A stretch of DNA of 63,818 nt, taken from assembly GCF_003675875.1 (NCBI RefSeq), contig NZ_RCDI01000008.1, positions 1 through 63,818 of the forward strand. The letters run 5' to 3'. Shown here piece by piece: positions 1 to 8,452 of this stretch (its first letter is position 1; each line of letters opens with the position of its first letter). Position numbers and translations under genes: made by a program. Below the pieces are notes generated by a model, which saw nothing but the letters and a program-made list of their open reading frames with translations, was not told the DNA's origin and ran no database searches. Source of the stretch: Halostella limicola. GTDB lineage: Archaea; Halobacteriota; Halobacteria; Halobacteriales; Natronoarchaeaceae.

Positions 1-1
1 C

Positions 2-232
2 GAGACCGAGGAACTCCGCGACCGGATCATCGAGGGCGTCGAGGACGCCATCGGCCCGATCGCTCGTCCCGAACAGGTGATCTTCACGCCCGAACTCCCC
101 AAGACCCGCTCGGGCAAGATCATGCGCCGGCTGCTGGAGGACATCGCCAACGAGGACGAACTCGGCGACACCTCCACCCTCCGCAACCCCGACGTCGTCA
201 GCGACATCCAGAACAAGGTCCAGAGCGACTGA
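2..232 (+). CDS. acs: Acetyl-CoA synthetase (AMP-forming), C-terminal 76 residues only
   Basis: Only the last 76 codons are inside the window; the gene enters from the left edge in frame 2. The protein activates acetate (acetate + ATP + CoA to acetyl-CoA + AMP + PPi). The visible part is the small C-terminal swinging domain of the ANL superfamily. It carries the A10-type motif PKTRSGKIMRR with the catalytic lysine, followed by the family's usual NPDVV ending. Positions 30-211 match, with one base difference, the reverse complement of 63489-63670, the tail of a second acs gene at the other edge of the window. The two genes point towards each other. Substrate is inferred from the family and from the acetate-permease cluster beside the other copy. 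Confidence 0.93.
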   Translation, partial: ETEELRDRIIEGVEDAIGPIARPEQVIFTPELPKTRSGKIMRRLLEDIANEDELGDTSTLRNPDVVSDIQNKVQSD

Positions 233-275
233 CCGGCCGCGACGACCGCGGAACCGCGGTCCACCCTCCGTCCGG

Positions 276-548
276 TCAAGCGTCCGGATAGCGGTCCGAG
301 ACCAACGCCATGAGAAGCAGGATGACTCCGAGCGAGAGGCCGACCATGACGGCGCCGTAGACGGCGAAGTTCAGTGGTGTGATCTCGAAGACGAACGGGC
401 CGAACCCGGCGTTGTCCGGAACGCCCTCTTTCACCGGTAAGACGAGGCCGACCATCGCGCCGAACAGGGCGGCCAGTCCGACGATGGCGGCGTAGAGACC
501 GAGCACCATCCGACGACCGCCGATGCGACCGCGCACGGACGTTTCCAT
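276..548 (-). CDS. Small haloarchaeal membrane protein, unknown function (possibly DUF7520-like)
   Basis: A 90-residue protein with two clear hydrophobic segments, about residues 14-38 and 60-83, separated by a short loop rich in Gly, Asp and Pro. The N-terminus is basic (RGRIGGRR), which suggests it lies inside. The start at 548 is the only reasonable Met. It lies tail-to-tail with the acetyl-CoA synthetase fragment and 58 bp from a divergent 28-residue membrane peptide gene. Small membrane proteins of this kind are often found near haloarchaeal cytochrome oxidase genes, and coxA is 1.5 kb away. The function is not known and the family name is from memory. Confidence 0.75.
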   Translation of the reverse strand: METSVRGRIGGRRMVLGLYAAIVGLAALFGAMVGLVLPVKEGVPDNAGFGPFVFEITPLNFAVYGAVMVGLSLGVILLLMALVSDRYPDA

Positions 549-606
549 GGCCGGCGCTAGGGCGGGGAACGGTTAGGCTTTTGCGCTCTCCGTCCGAAAC
601 GCGCCC

Positions 607-693
607 ATGAGCGAGAAGGAACTCCTCGGGATCGTGCTCGGCGTGATCGCCGTACTGATGTTCGCGATGGGGATCATCCTGGTCCTCGGCTGA
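607..693 (+). CDS. 28-residue single-span membrane peptide
   Basis: The short frame starts MSEKELLG and runs to TGA with one uninterrupted hydrophobic segment (about residues 7-27) ending in VLG. It starts 58 bp from the divergent start at 548, so the two genes probably share a promoter gap. Such very short one-helix proteins are common in haloarchaea and are easily missed. There is no recognisable motif and no function can be assigned. Support is the leaderless-style position, the clean hydrophobic segment with charged N-terminus, and the absence of any other gene here. Confidence 0.55.
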   Translation: MSEKELLGIVLGVIAVLMFAMGIILVLG

Positions 694-770
694 CCCGCGC
701 TCGAACCGGTCGAGCGCGCTGGCGGTGCCTCGGCGAAAAAAGCGGCGGTGCCCGACGGCCCGCGGCGCCG

Positions 771-977
771 TCAGCGCTGCAGGACGAACGAGACGTCGAC
801 GGTCGTCCTGTAACTCTGGATCTGTCCGTCCTCTACCTCGGCCGTCTGCGAGGTGATCTCGATGCCGCTTATCTCCTCGAGCGTCTCGTCCGCGTCGTCC
901 AGTGCGCTCTGCGCCGCGTCCTCCCACGACTCGGTCGAGTTACCGACCAGTTCGATGACCTTGACTGTGTCTCCCAT
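771..977 (-). CDS. Dodecin-like flavin-binding family protein lacking the flavin-stacking Trp
   Basis: 68 residues, the usual dodecin length, with the family layout: beta strand, helix containing STESWEDAAQSAL, then two long strands with SYRTTVDVSFVL. Dodecins form hollow dodecamers that store and quench riboflavin or lumichrome. Compared with my memory of Halobacterium salinarum dodecin, the position of the flavin-sandwiching Trp36 is Gly38 here and Gln55 is Arg57. This copy may therefore bind another ligand or none. Single gene, no operon partner. The family call is good; the ligand is unknown. Confidence 0.85.
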   Translation of the reverse strand: MGDTVKVIELVGNSTESWEDAAQSALDDADETLEEISGIEITSQTAEVEDGQIQSYRTTVDVSFVLQR

Positions 978-1050
978 GGTGCCCGCGGAGGTTCAACGTT
1001 GGTCGTGATGTATCTACGGTCCCCTCCGTCAGCTGACCTCTCGGGTTGCG

Positions 1051-1914
1051 TCAGCGGTCCCGTTCGTCGTTCTCGTCGCCGCCCTCCGACGCCCGGGGAA
1101 AATGGTCAGCGAGGAACGTTCGCACTGTCCGGGTGAAGAACTCGGGGTTGTCGAGGTTGGAGGCGTGCCCCGCGTCCGGCACCGTTCGGAGGACGGCATC
1201 GGGGATCTCGTCGCGCAATTTCTCCGCGTGTCGGCGGAGAAACGGCGCTTCGTGCTCGCCGCGGAGGACCAGCGTCGGCACCGCGACGGCGGACAGGTCG
1301 ACCTCCGTCTCGTGAAAGGCGGCGACCGCGCGGATCACCTTGGCGAACTCGTCGGTCTCCATCTTCGGACCCTCGGCCCGGAGCCGCTCGATCTCTCCGT
1401 AATCGCCGCTGACGCCCCGCCCCGAGATACGCTCCTGAAGCCACACCATGGCTTTCTCGACCCGCTCGTACCCGACGAGTCGCACCGGCGGGATCGCGGC
1501 TCGCAGCATGACTACCCGCTGCAACCACTCCCGCCGGTCGAGCAGTTCCGGCGCGAAGGTGTCGGCGAGGACGAGGCCGGCGAGCCGGTCGGAGTGGCGG
1601 GCCGCGTACGCCTGCGCGATGCACCCGCCGGTCGAGAGCCCGCAGAGGACGAACCGGTCGAGGTCGAGGGCGTCGACGAGCGCGGCGAGGTCGTCAGCGA
1701 ACAGGTCGACCGAGTAGGCCTCCCTGGCGGAGCCGCCGGTCCGGCCGTGCCCGCGAACGTCGTAGGCGATCGCGGTGTAGTCGTCGCTCAGAGCGTCCAC
1801 CTGCGGCCGCCACTGTGAGTGATCGAGGACAGCGCCGTGGGCGAACACGACCGGCGGACCGGTGCCGCGTCGCTCGTAGTACGTGTCGATGTCGTTCGTT
1901 CGGACGGTCGGCAT
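1051..1914 (-). CDS. Alpha/beta-fold hydrolase
   Basis: 287 residues with the full alpha/beta hydrolase pattern: oxyanion-hole region VVFAHGAVLD near residue 23, the DVRGHGRT turn near residue 52, nucleophile elbow GLSTGG around residues 93-98, and a late catalytic histidine in PDAGHASNLDNP. The C-terminus is a charged tail. There is no signal peptide or membrane segment, so it is cytoplasmic. Substrate cannot be told from sequence; relatives include esterases, 3-oxoadipate enol-lactonases and haloperoxidase-like enzymes. It lies downstream of coxA on the same strand with an 83-bp gap, so cotranscription is possible but not required. Confidence 0.88.
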   Translation of the reverse strand: MPTVRTNDIDTYYERRGTGPPVVFAHGAVLDHSQWRPQVDALSDDYTAIAYDVRGHGRTGGSAREAYSVDLFADDLAALVDALDLDRFVLCGLSTGGCIAQAYAARHSDRLAGLVLADTFAPELLDRREWLQRVVMLRAAIPPVRLVGYERVEKAMVWLQERISGRGVSGDYGEIERLRAEGPKMETDEFAKVIRAVAAFHETEVDLSAVAVPTLVLRGEHEAPFLRRHAEKLRDEIPDAVLRTVPDAGHASNLDNPEFFTRTVRTFLADHFPRASEGGDENDERDR

Positions 1915-1997
1915 GCGTCGCCTACGCGCCCGGAGAGGATAACGTCACCCGTGTGTGAAAGGAGCGAATCGCGCGGAGAGAAACTACGCGGGGAGAA

Positions 1998-3797
1998 CTA
2001 GTTCTCGTCGGCGTCGGAGCGGACCTCGCCGCCGTCAGTCAGCGCTTCCTCCTCCTCGCCGCCGTCGGTGGCGATGGAGGTCTCCAGCTTCCGTTCGAAC
2101 CAGTCCCACTCGCGACCCTTCATACCGTCCTCTTCGAGGTTCCACGGGTCGCCGGTCTCGACTTTCGGCCCGTCGTAGTAGGAACTGGCCATGTTCCAGA
2201 GCCAGATGACCTGTCCGACCAGCAGCAGGACCGCGCCGGCGGTGGCGGCCTGGTGTAGCAGGGTGATGACCTCGACCGGACCGACCGAGAGCCCGCTGTA
2301 GGTGGCGTAGCGCCGGGTGAAGCCGGCGTAGCCGAGCAGGATCATGGCGAAGAACGTGACGTTCGTGCCGATCATCGAGAGCCAGAAGTGCCACTTCGCG
2401 AGCGTCCGCTGGTACCAGCGGCCGGCGTACATCGGGTACCAGTAGTAGAGGCCGGCGAAGCCGGCGAACGCGATGGCGCCCATGACGATGTAGTGGAAGT
2501 GCCCGACGACGTAGTAGGTGTCGTGGAGCACGAGGTCGACGGGGATGGCGGCGAGGAACACGCCGGTGACGCCGCCGATGATGAAGTTCGAGACGAACCC
2601 GATGCAGAACAGCATCGGCGTGGTGAGCCTGAGGTTGCCGTTCCACATCGTCGTGATCCAATTGAACGTCTTCACGGCGCTCGGGATGGCGATGGCCAGC
2701 GAGACGGCCATGAAGCTGGCGCGGAGCCGCGGGTCGATGCCCGTCGTGAACATGTGGTGGGCCCAGACGCCGAAGCTCAGCACGCCGATGGCCAGCGTCG
2801 AGTAGACGACGAACTTGAACCCGAACAGCTTCCGGCCCGCGAAGCGCGGCAGGACGTAGCTGATGATCCCCATCGGCGGGAGGACGAGGATGTACACCTC
2901 GGGGTGGCCGAAGAACCAGAACAGGTGCTGCCAGAGGATGGTGCCCCCGCCCTCCGCGGCGAAGAAGGTCGTCCCGAAGTTCCGGTCCAGCAGCAGCATG
3001 ATGATCGCGCTACCCAGCAGCGGGAACGCGAAGAGGATGAGCCCCGACTGGGTGAGGATCGTCCACGAGAAGATGTCGAGGTTGCTCCAGCCGACGTCCT
3101 CGCCGCGCTCGGTGAAGATGGTCGCGATGAAGTTGATCGCGCCCATCGTCGCCGAGACGCCGGTGAGGTGCAGACCGAGCAGCATCAGGTCGTTCGCGGG
3201 GTTCGTCTGCTCGGCCGACAGCGGCGGGTACATCGTCCAGCTCATCGCGGAGCCGCCCGTGATGGCGTCGGCGAAGGGCGCGAGGAAAAAGCCCGCCCAG
3301 ATGAGCAGCGCGCCGGGCGGCAGCAGCCAGAACGCGATGGCGTTGATCCGCGGGAACGCCATGTCGTCCGCGTCGATGAACAGCGGGACGAAGTAGTTCG
3401 CGAACGCCGCGAGGATCGGCGTCCCGAACAGGAACAGCATCGTGATGCCGTGACTCGTCAGCAGGGCGTTGTACGTCTGCGTGCCCGGGAGGACGGCGAT
3501 GTCCGCCGTCACGAGCTCGGCTCGCATCAGGAACGCGGCGAGGCCACCCCAAGCGAACGCGATGACGGCGTAGGTGCCGTAGAGAATGCCGATGTCCTTG
3601 TGGTCGACGGTCGTGAACCAGCGGATGATCCCCCCTGGTTTCTCGTGGTGTGCGTGTCCAGTTTCGTCGCCGACGGCTCCGCCGCCCGCGAGCGGCGTGT
3701 ACGAGCGCCAGTCCTCGAGGCGCGTGAGCCACACGGCGACCCCGAGAAGCAAGGCGCCCATCAGCACCGTCAGCGCTATCTGCCCTTCCATTGCCAT
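1998..3797 (-). CDS. coxA: Cytochrome c oxidase subunit I (aa3-type, heme-copper)
   Basis: Catalytic subunit of the terminal oxidase, reducing O2 to water and pumping protons across the cell membrane. The 599-residue protein has about 13 membrane helices. The metal-site residues are all visible: low-spin heme His116 (TSHGITM), CuB His298 with the cross-linking Tyr302 in GHPEVY, His347-His348 (WAHHMF), and His433 and His435 in VGHFHY. DMAFPR at 145-150 is the usual proton-entry loop. An extra N-terminal helix (residues 7-25) and an acidic loop precede the core. The acidic C-terminal tail is typical of haloarchaea. coxB and coxC lie 11 kb away on the other strand. Confidence 0.97.
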   Translation of the reverse strand: MAMEGQIALTVLMGALLLGVAVWLTRLEDWRSYTPLAGGGAVGDETGHAHHEKPGGIIRWFTTVDHKDIGILYGTYAVIAFAWGGLAAFLMRAELVTADIAVLPGTQTYNALLTSHGITMLFLFGTPILAAFANYFVPLFIDADDMAFPRINAIAFWLLPPGALLIWAGFFLAPFADAITGGSAMSWTMYPPLSAEQTNPANDLMLLGLHLTGVSATMGAINFIATIFTERGEDVGWSNLDIFSWTILTQSGLILFAFPLLGSAIIMLLLDRNFGTTFFAAEGGGTILWQHLFWFFGHPEVYILVLPPMGIISYVLPRFAGRKLFGFKFVVYSTLAIGVLSFGVWAHHMFTTGIDPRLRASFMAVSLAIAIPSAVKTFNWITTMWNGNLRLTTPMLFCIGFVSNFIIGGVTGVFLAAIPVDLVLHDTYYVVGHFHYIVMGAIAFAGFAGLYYWYPMYAGRWYQRTLAKWHFWLSMIGTNVTFFAMILLGYAGFTRRYATYSGLSVGPVEVITLLHQAATAGAVLLLVGQVIWLWNMASSYYDGPKVETGDPWNLEEDGMKGREWDWFERKLETSIATDGGEEEEALTDGGEVRSDADEN

Positions 3798-3820
3798 AAG
3801 CGACCGTGAGGCTTCGAGGA

Positions 3821-3827
3821 TTAAGAA
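3821..3827 (-). promoter_or_regulatory. TATA-like box of coxA
   Basis: The minus strand reads TTCTTAA here, centred about 27 bp before the coxA start codon at 3797. That is the spacing expected for a leaderless haloarchaeal transcript. No strong Shine-Dalgarno sequence precedes the start. Confidence 0.5.
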
Positions 3828-4076
3828 AGGGTCGGTTCCACCTTTGGCGGGCGATTAGTCTCCAACCGTTACGAGTGTCTTCCCGTACACGTTCGGTCGC
3901 CGCGAGCGGCGGAGTCGGACGTCGCTTCGGACCGCCTGTGGCGATTCAGAATCGGAGAGCCTCGGACTGACTGGGGTACCGTCGTAAAACGATAGACGCG
4001 AACGCGAGCCGAAACGCAGCGCTACGAAGAGGAACGAAGGGAGGAAAGGAGTGCTACGACCGGCCGTCGTCGGGAG

Positions 4077-4328
4077 TCACTCGCCGTGCTCGTCGCCTTC
4101 GCGCTCCAGCTCGTCGGTCGCGATGAGCTTGCCCGAGTAGTACGTCAGGAAGGACAGGCTCACCATCATCGTGACGACGATGCCGAGCTGGAGCAGCGAG
4201 TAGGTGCTGTCCCAGCCGAAGGGGTTGAAAAGCGTGAACGCGCCGAGGAAGAACACGAGGATGCCGAGGGGGATCACGTTCACGGTCAGGTCGAGGATCG
4301 TCTCCCGGTCGAAGACGTTGCGTGACAT
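4077..4328 (-). CDS. Small cox-associated membrane protein (DUF6684-like)
   Basis: 83 residues with two hydrophobic segments, about 12-35 and 42-64, and a charged C-terminal tail (DELEREGDEHGE). It is oriented like coxA, 279 bp upstream of it, and follows another membrane protein with a 41-bp gap. The same set of small membrane proteins is, from memory, commonly found beside haloarchaeal coxA, so a role in oxidase assembly or stability is plausible but unproven. No metal-binding motif is visible. Confidence 0.75.
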   Translation of the reverse strand: MSRNVFDRETILDLTVNVIPLGILVFFLGAFTLFNPFGWDSTYSLLQLGIVVTMMVSLSFLTYYSGKLIATDELEREGDEHGE

Positions 4329-4369
4329 GTTGCCGGACGTTCGAGTCCGAGCGCAAATAGATTATCGAT

Positions 4370-4786
4370 CTAATACCGGGGATCGGCGTTCGCGGTGGTC
4401 CAGTACTTGCCGACCACGGCGCCGACCACGGCGAGCCCGCCGGCGATGGCGATCGAGACGCCGCGCAGTCCGATGCTCCCGGCCGAACGCGTGCTCTCCG
4501 CGACGCTGTTGAGCGCGAACGCGCCGCCGCTGTACGAGAAGAGGGCCGCGCCGATGAGCACGAGCGCGACGCCGAACCCCGCGAGCAGCGGCCAGGGGCT
4601 CTCGACGTACCCCGTTTCGCGGATGATTCCGACGAGGCTCCCGACGAGCAGGAGCAGGCCGCCGACGGCGACGGGCGCGAGCGGCCAGAAGATACCCACT
4701 TCGGCGATGGCGATGCCGAACGCGACGAGCATCGGCCACGGGCTCGACATCCGATACTGGTCGCTGAGACCGGGCTGTTCGTCCAT
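4370..4786 (-). CDS. Cox-associated membrane protein (DUF7541-like)
   Basis: 138 residues with about four hydrophobic segments arranged as two similar halves: each begins with a SPWP(M/L)L motif (SPWPMLVAFGIA and SPWPLLAGFGVA) followed by two helices. This internal repeat suggests duplication of a two-helix unit. First gene of a three-gene minus-strand run with the DUF6684-like gene and coxA. An accessory role for the oxidase is inferred only from position. The start at 4786 gives MDEQPGLS, a normal soluble N-terminal tail. Confidence 0.72.
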   Translation of the reverse strand: MDEQPGLSDQYRMSSPWPMLVAFGIAIAEVGIFWPLAPVAVGGLLLLVGSLVGIIRETGYVESPWPLLAGFGVALVLIGAALFSYSGGAFALNSVAESTRSAGSIGLRGVSIAIAGGLAVVGAVVGKYWTTANADPRY

Positions 4787-4873
4787 GGCGGCAGTAAGGC
4801 GCGGCCCTTTAGAAACCCCACGGAACGGGTCGCGGGCGGCAGCCTTTACCCGCTCCGTCGTCTATGAATTTCC

Positions 4874-6043
4874 ATGACAGAAGTACGAGTGGCCGGCGTC
4901 GGCGTCACCGAGTTCGGGACCGTTCCCGAGCGAACGGGGAGAGACCTGTTCGGGGCCGCGAGCGACGAGGCGTTCGCGGACGCGGACGTTTCCCGGTCCG
5001 ACGTGGAGTCGCTCCGATACGGGAACTTCATGGGCGAACTCGCGGAACGACAGGGACATCAGGGACCGCTGATGGCCGAAGCGGCCGGGGTGAGGGCGCC
5101 GGCAACCCGATACGAGAGCGCCTGCGCGTCCTCCAGCGCGGCGCTCCGGTCGGCGGTACGCGATATCCGGAACGGCGAGGAGGACGTGGTCCTCGTCGGC
5201 GGCGCGGAGCGAATGACGAACCTCGGGACGGCGGGCGCGACGGAGGCGCTCGCCATCGCGGCCGACGAGCTGTGGGAGGTCCGGCAGGGCGTGACGTTCC
5301 CCGGCGCGTACGCGCTGATGGCGCAGGCCTACTTCGACGAGTACGGCGGCGACCGGGAGGACCTGGCGCACGTCGCGGTGAAGAACCACGACCACGCCGT
5401 CGGCAACGAACTCGCGCACTACCAGGACCCGATCGACGTCGAGGACGTGCTGGAGGCGCCGCCGGTGTCGGAGCCGCTGGGACTGTACGACTCCTGTCCG
5501 ATCAGCGACGGCGCGAGCGCGCTGGTGCTCGTCAGCGAGGACTACGCCGAGGCGAACGGCGTGGACGCCCCCGTCGCGATCACCGGGTCGGGGCAGGGCG
5601 GCGACGACATGGCCCTGCAGGACCGCGAGTACCTCGCCCGAACGCCGGCGACCGACCGCGCCGCCGAGGAGGCGTACGACGACGCGGGGATCACGGCCGA
5701 CGACGTGGACTTCGTCGAGGTCCACGACTGCTTCACCATCGCCGAGGTGCTCGCGCTGGAGTCGCTCGGCTTCTACGAGGTCGGCGAGGGCATCGGCGCG
5801 GCGCGGCGCGGCGAGACGACCGCGGACGGCGACCTCCCCGTCAACCTCTCGGGCGGCCTGAAGGCGAAGGGCCACCCCGTCGGCGCGACGGGCACCGCGC
5901 AGGTGGCCGAGATAACGAAACTCCTCCGGGGCGATCACGTCAACAGCGATGCCGTGGCAGGCGGCTCCGTCGGCCTCGCGCACAACGCGGGCGGCACGGT
6001 GGCGAGCTGTCTTGTTCACGTCGTCGAGGAGGTCGGAGCATGA
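4874..6043 (+). CDS. Archaeal SCP2-type thiolase (acetyl-CoA acetyltransferase family)
   Basis: 389 residues. It has the acyl-accepting cysteine in ESACASSS (about residue 87), the catalytic His in GHPVGATG near the C-terminus, and the VEVHDCF motif of the SCP2/archaeal thiolase branch. The second thiolase cysteine loop is replaced by GLAHNAGG, as is usual in this branch. Members make acetoacetyl-CoA, or act in acyl-CoA metabolism, with a DUF35 protein tethering the complex. The DUF35 gene follows with an ATGA overlap, so the two are translationally coupled. No HMG-CoA synthase gene accompanies the pair, unlike the methanogen three-gene operon. Exact substrate uncertain. Confidence 0.9.
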   Translation: MTEVRVAGVGVTEFGTVPERTGRDLFGAASDEAFADADVSRSDVESLRYGNFMGELAERQGHQGPLMAEAAGVRAPATRYESACASSSAALRSAVRDIRNGEEDVVLVGGAERMTNLGTAGATEALAIAADELWEVRQGVTFPGAYALMAQAYFDEYGGDREDLAHVAVKNHDHAVGNELAHYQDPIDVEDVLEAPPVSEPLGLYDSCPISDGASALVLVSEDYAEANGVDAPVAITGSGQGGDDMALQDREYLARTPATDRAAEEAYDDAGITADDVDFVEVHDCFTIAEVLALESLGFYEVGEGIGAARRGETTADGDLPVNLSGGLKAKGHPVGATGTAQVAEITKLLRGDHVNSDAVAGGSVGLAHNAGGTVASCLVHVVEEVGA

Positions 6044-6435
6044 GCGCCGACCCCACTGGCGCGCGCGACGAGGGGTTCGACGACTTCGTCGACGCCGTCG
6101 CGGCGGGCGAGGGCTACTACCTGCAGTGCGAGAACGGCCACGGGTCGGTGCCGCCGCGGCAGGTCTGTCCCGACTGCGGGAGTTCGGCCCTGTCGGAGAC
6201 GCCGCTGCCCGATGCCGGCGAACTACAGACCTACACCGTCACGCACGTCGCCACGCCGGCGTTCAGCGAGGACACGCCGTACGTCACGGCCATCGCGTCG
6301 TTCGGTCCGGTCCGGATCACCGGGCAGTTGCGGGACGCCGAACCGGAGGAACTGGAGCGCGGGATGCCGGTCGAGCTGACGACCGCGCAGTCGGCGACGA
6401 CGGGGCGGCGTCTACTCGCGTTCGATCCGCGGTAG
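6040..6435 (+). CDS. DUF35 OB-fold/zinc-ribbon partner of thiolase
   Basis: 131 residues in two parts: a zinc ribbon at about residues 28-50 (LQCENGHG ... CPDCGSS, a C-x-x-x-H-type half and a CxxC half) and an OB-fold C-terminal domain. Proteins of this family bridge thiolase and HMG-CoA synthase and help pass acyl-CoA intermediates in archaea. The start ATG overlaps the thiolase stop codon by 4 bp. The 3' end overlaps the opposing hydrolase gene by 24 bp, a tight convergent arrangement. Confidence 0.88.
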   Translation: MSADPTGARDEGFDDFVDAVAAGEGYYLQCENGHGSVPPRQVCPDCGSSALSETPLPDAGELQTYTVTHVATPAFSEDTPYVTAIASFGPVRITGQLRDAEPEELERGMPVELTTAQSATTGRRLLAFDPR

Positions 6436-7350
6436 CGCCGCCCGGACGGCGTCGAGGAACTGGTCGGGGTGCTCGGCGTGGGGCAGCAGGCGCGCGTAGT
6501 CGACCACGACGAGCCGGGCGTCCGCGGCCTCTGCGAGGTCGCGTCCCGCCGAGAGCGGGTTGACCTCCGCCTCCCGCCCCCAGACGAGCGTCACGGGGAC
6601 GTCGAGGGCGGCGAGTTCGGCTTCGAGGTCCATCTCGGGACCGAGGAAGCCGCTGAGGAACGACGCCGGCGCGTAGCGCGCCCCCGGCTGGTGGGCGCTC
6701 TGCCACTGGTACTCGATCTCCTCCTCGGGGACGTTCGACGCGTCGTAGTAGCCGTGGTCGGCGCCGAAGTACCGTATCGAGGGCTTGCTCGCGAGGAGGT
6801 TGAACGCGGCGGTGCCGACGAGCGGCAGCCGGAAGAGCAAGCGCCGACCCGCGTCGCGGTCGCCCATCGAGTCCGCGCTGGGGCAGACGAGCACGAGCCG
6901 GGAGACGTCTGTCCGACCGGCGGCGCGGACGGCGTACGCCCCGGTCAGCGACGAGGCGACGACCGTCGCGTCCGCGGTCAGGTCCGCGAGGAAGTCGGCG
7001 ACGAACGACTCGTACAGCGACGCCGAGTAAAGCAGCGGCGGGCGGTCGGACCGGCCGAACCCTGGCAGGTCGGGCGCGAGGACGTGGTGGTTCTCGGCGA
7101 GGCGGTCGAAGACGGCGTCGAACTCCCTGCTCGACCCGGCGAGGTTGACGCCGTGGAAAAGCGCCACGTCGGGGTCCTCGGGGTCTCCCGCCTCCGTGTA
7201 GGCCACGTCGATACCCCGCCAGCGGTAGGTGCCCTGGTCACCCGGAAGCGGCGGATCGAGCGGGTCGGCCCGCCGGGCGAGCGCTGCGTTCGCGAGAGCC
7301 GTCGCGCCAAGACCGCCCGCGGCAGCCGCGGCGAGTCGTCGGAGCTTCAT
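6412..7350 (-). CDS. Alpha/beta hydrolase with non-canonical nucleophile elbow
   Basis: 312 residues. The N-terminus is hydrophobic (MKLRRLAAAAAGGLGATALANAA) and could be a signal anchor. The core has LFHGVN (oxyanion hole), LAPDLPGFGRSDRP and the elbow VASSLTGAYA around Ser134. Here the usual G-x-S-x-G reads A-S-S-L-T, so both glycines flanking the serine are replaced. A late His sits in LPHAEHPDQF and an acid in VWGREAEVNP. The triad appears present, so it may be active. Related to C-C hydrolase/epoxide-hydrolase-like families; substrate unknown. The 3' end overlaps the DUF35 gene. Confidence 0.82.
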   Translation of the reverse strand: MKLRRLAAAAAGGLGATALANAALARRADPLDPPLPGDQGTYRWRGIDVAYTEAGDPEDPDVALFHGVNLAGSSREFDAVFDRLAENHHVLAPDLPGFGRSDRPPLLYSASLYESFVADFLADLTADATVVASSLTGAYAVRAAGRTDVSRLVLVCPSADSMGDRDAGRRLLFRLPLVGTAAFNLLASKPSIRYFGADHGYYDASNVPEEEIEYQWQSAHQPGARYAPASFLSGFLGPEMDLEAELAALDVPVTLVWGREAEVNPLSAGRDLAEAADARLVVVDYARLLPHAEHPDQFLDAVRAALPRIERE

Positions 7351-7387
7351 ACGCTGTCATACTACTGCCAGAAACTTAAGCGGACGC

Positions 7388-8452
7388 TCACCGGCGCTCG
7401 TCGAGACAGTCCTCGATGGGAGCGACGACGTCGTCGGCGATGGCGTACGGGTCCGTCTCGCCGGCGCGGACGGACTCGACCAGCGCGTCGATGCCGCCGC
7501 GGCGGTCGAGTTCGCGTTCGAGCAGGCCGCTTGCGTCCTCCCGCAGGAGCAGCCGGATCTCCTCGGCGGTGCGCGTGCGCGCCTTCTCGTCCAGACGACC
7601 GCTCTCGGACATGTACTCGCGGTGAGCGGCGAGCGCGTCGATCAGGTCGTCGACGCCCGTCGCGTCCGTGGCGACCGTCTCGACGACGCTCGGCGTCCAA
7701 CCGGCCTCGTCGTCCTCATCGTCGTCGGCTCCGGCCTCCGCGTCGCCGAGCGCGTGCTGGTCGGGGCCGTGGTGGCCGCCCCCGCTCGCCGGCGACCCCG
7801 TGTCGCCAGCTAGCTGGATCATCTCCTTCAGCTCCTGCACCGTGCGGTCCGACCCGGGCAGGTCGGCCTTGTTCACGACGAACACGTCGCCGATCTCCAG
7901 GATGCCGGCCTTCAGCGTCTGGACCTCGTCGCCGGAGCCGGGCGGGACGAGGACGGCGACGGTGTCGGCGGTCCGGACGATGTCGATCTCGTTCTGTCCG
8001 GCCCCGACCGTCTCGACGATGATCTTGTCCTTGCCGAACGCGTCGAGCGCCTTGACGGCGTCCGCGGTCGCCGTGGAGATGCCGCCGAGGTTGCCGCGGG
8101 CGCTCATCGACCGGAAGAACACGTCCATGTCGCCGACGTTCGACGCCATGCGGATGCGGTCGCCGAGCACCGCGCCGCCGGTGTACGGCGAGGACGGGTC
8201 GACGGCGATGACGCCGACGGTGTGGCCGCGGTCCCGATACGTCTCGGTCAGCTTGTCGACGAGCGTCGACTTCCCGGCGCCGGGACTGCCGGTGACGCCG
8301 ATCACCTCGGCGTTCCCGGTGTGTTCGTACAGCGCGGAGACGAGGTCCCGGTAGCCGGGCTCGCGGTTCTCGATCTTCGTGATGGTGCGCGCCAGCGCCC
8401 GCTGGTGCCCGTCCAGCAGGTCGTCGACGAGTCCGCGTACGTCGGCGCTCAT
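7388..8452 (-). CDS. meaB: Methylmalonyl-CoA mutase-associated GTPase MeaB/ArgK
   Basis: G3E-family GTPase that chaperones the B12 cofactor of methylmalonyl-CoA mutase. The 354-residue protein has Walker A GSPGAGKST (residues 55-63), the GxxQxE-type region GAGQNEID and the base-recognition NKAD motif. A family-atypical acidic insertion lies between NKAD and the C-terminal dimerisation helices (EAGADDDEDDEAG), typical haloarchaeal surface enrichment. The start MSADVRG was chosen because its ATG overlaps the stop of the B12-subunit gene (ATGA). The open frame extends further upstream only as a shadow of that gene. Confidence 0.93.
   Translation of the reverse strand: MSADVRGLVDDLLDGHQRALARTITKIENREPGYRDLVSALYEHTGNAEVIGVTGSPGAGKSTLVDKLTETYRDRGHTVGVIAVDPSSPYTGGAVLGDRIRMASNVGDMDVFFRSMSARGNLGGISTATADAVKALDAFGKDKIIVETVGAGQNEIDIVRTADTVAVLVPPGSGDEVQTLKAGILEIGDVFVVNKADLPGSDRTVQELKEMIQLAGDTGSPASGGGHHGPDQHALGDAEAGADDDEDDEAGWTPSVVETVATDATGVDDLIDALAAHREYMSESGRLDEKARTRTAEEIRLLLREDASGLLERELDRRGGIDALVESVRAGETDPYAIADDVVAPIEDCLDERR

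Noticed and set aside
2388-3809. 473-codon open frame antisense to coxA
   Set aside because: It is a shadow of coxA caused by high GC and third-position bias; composition is Asp/Glu/Arg/Val mush without domains.
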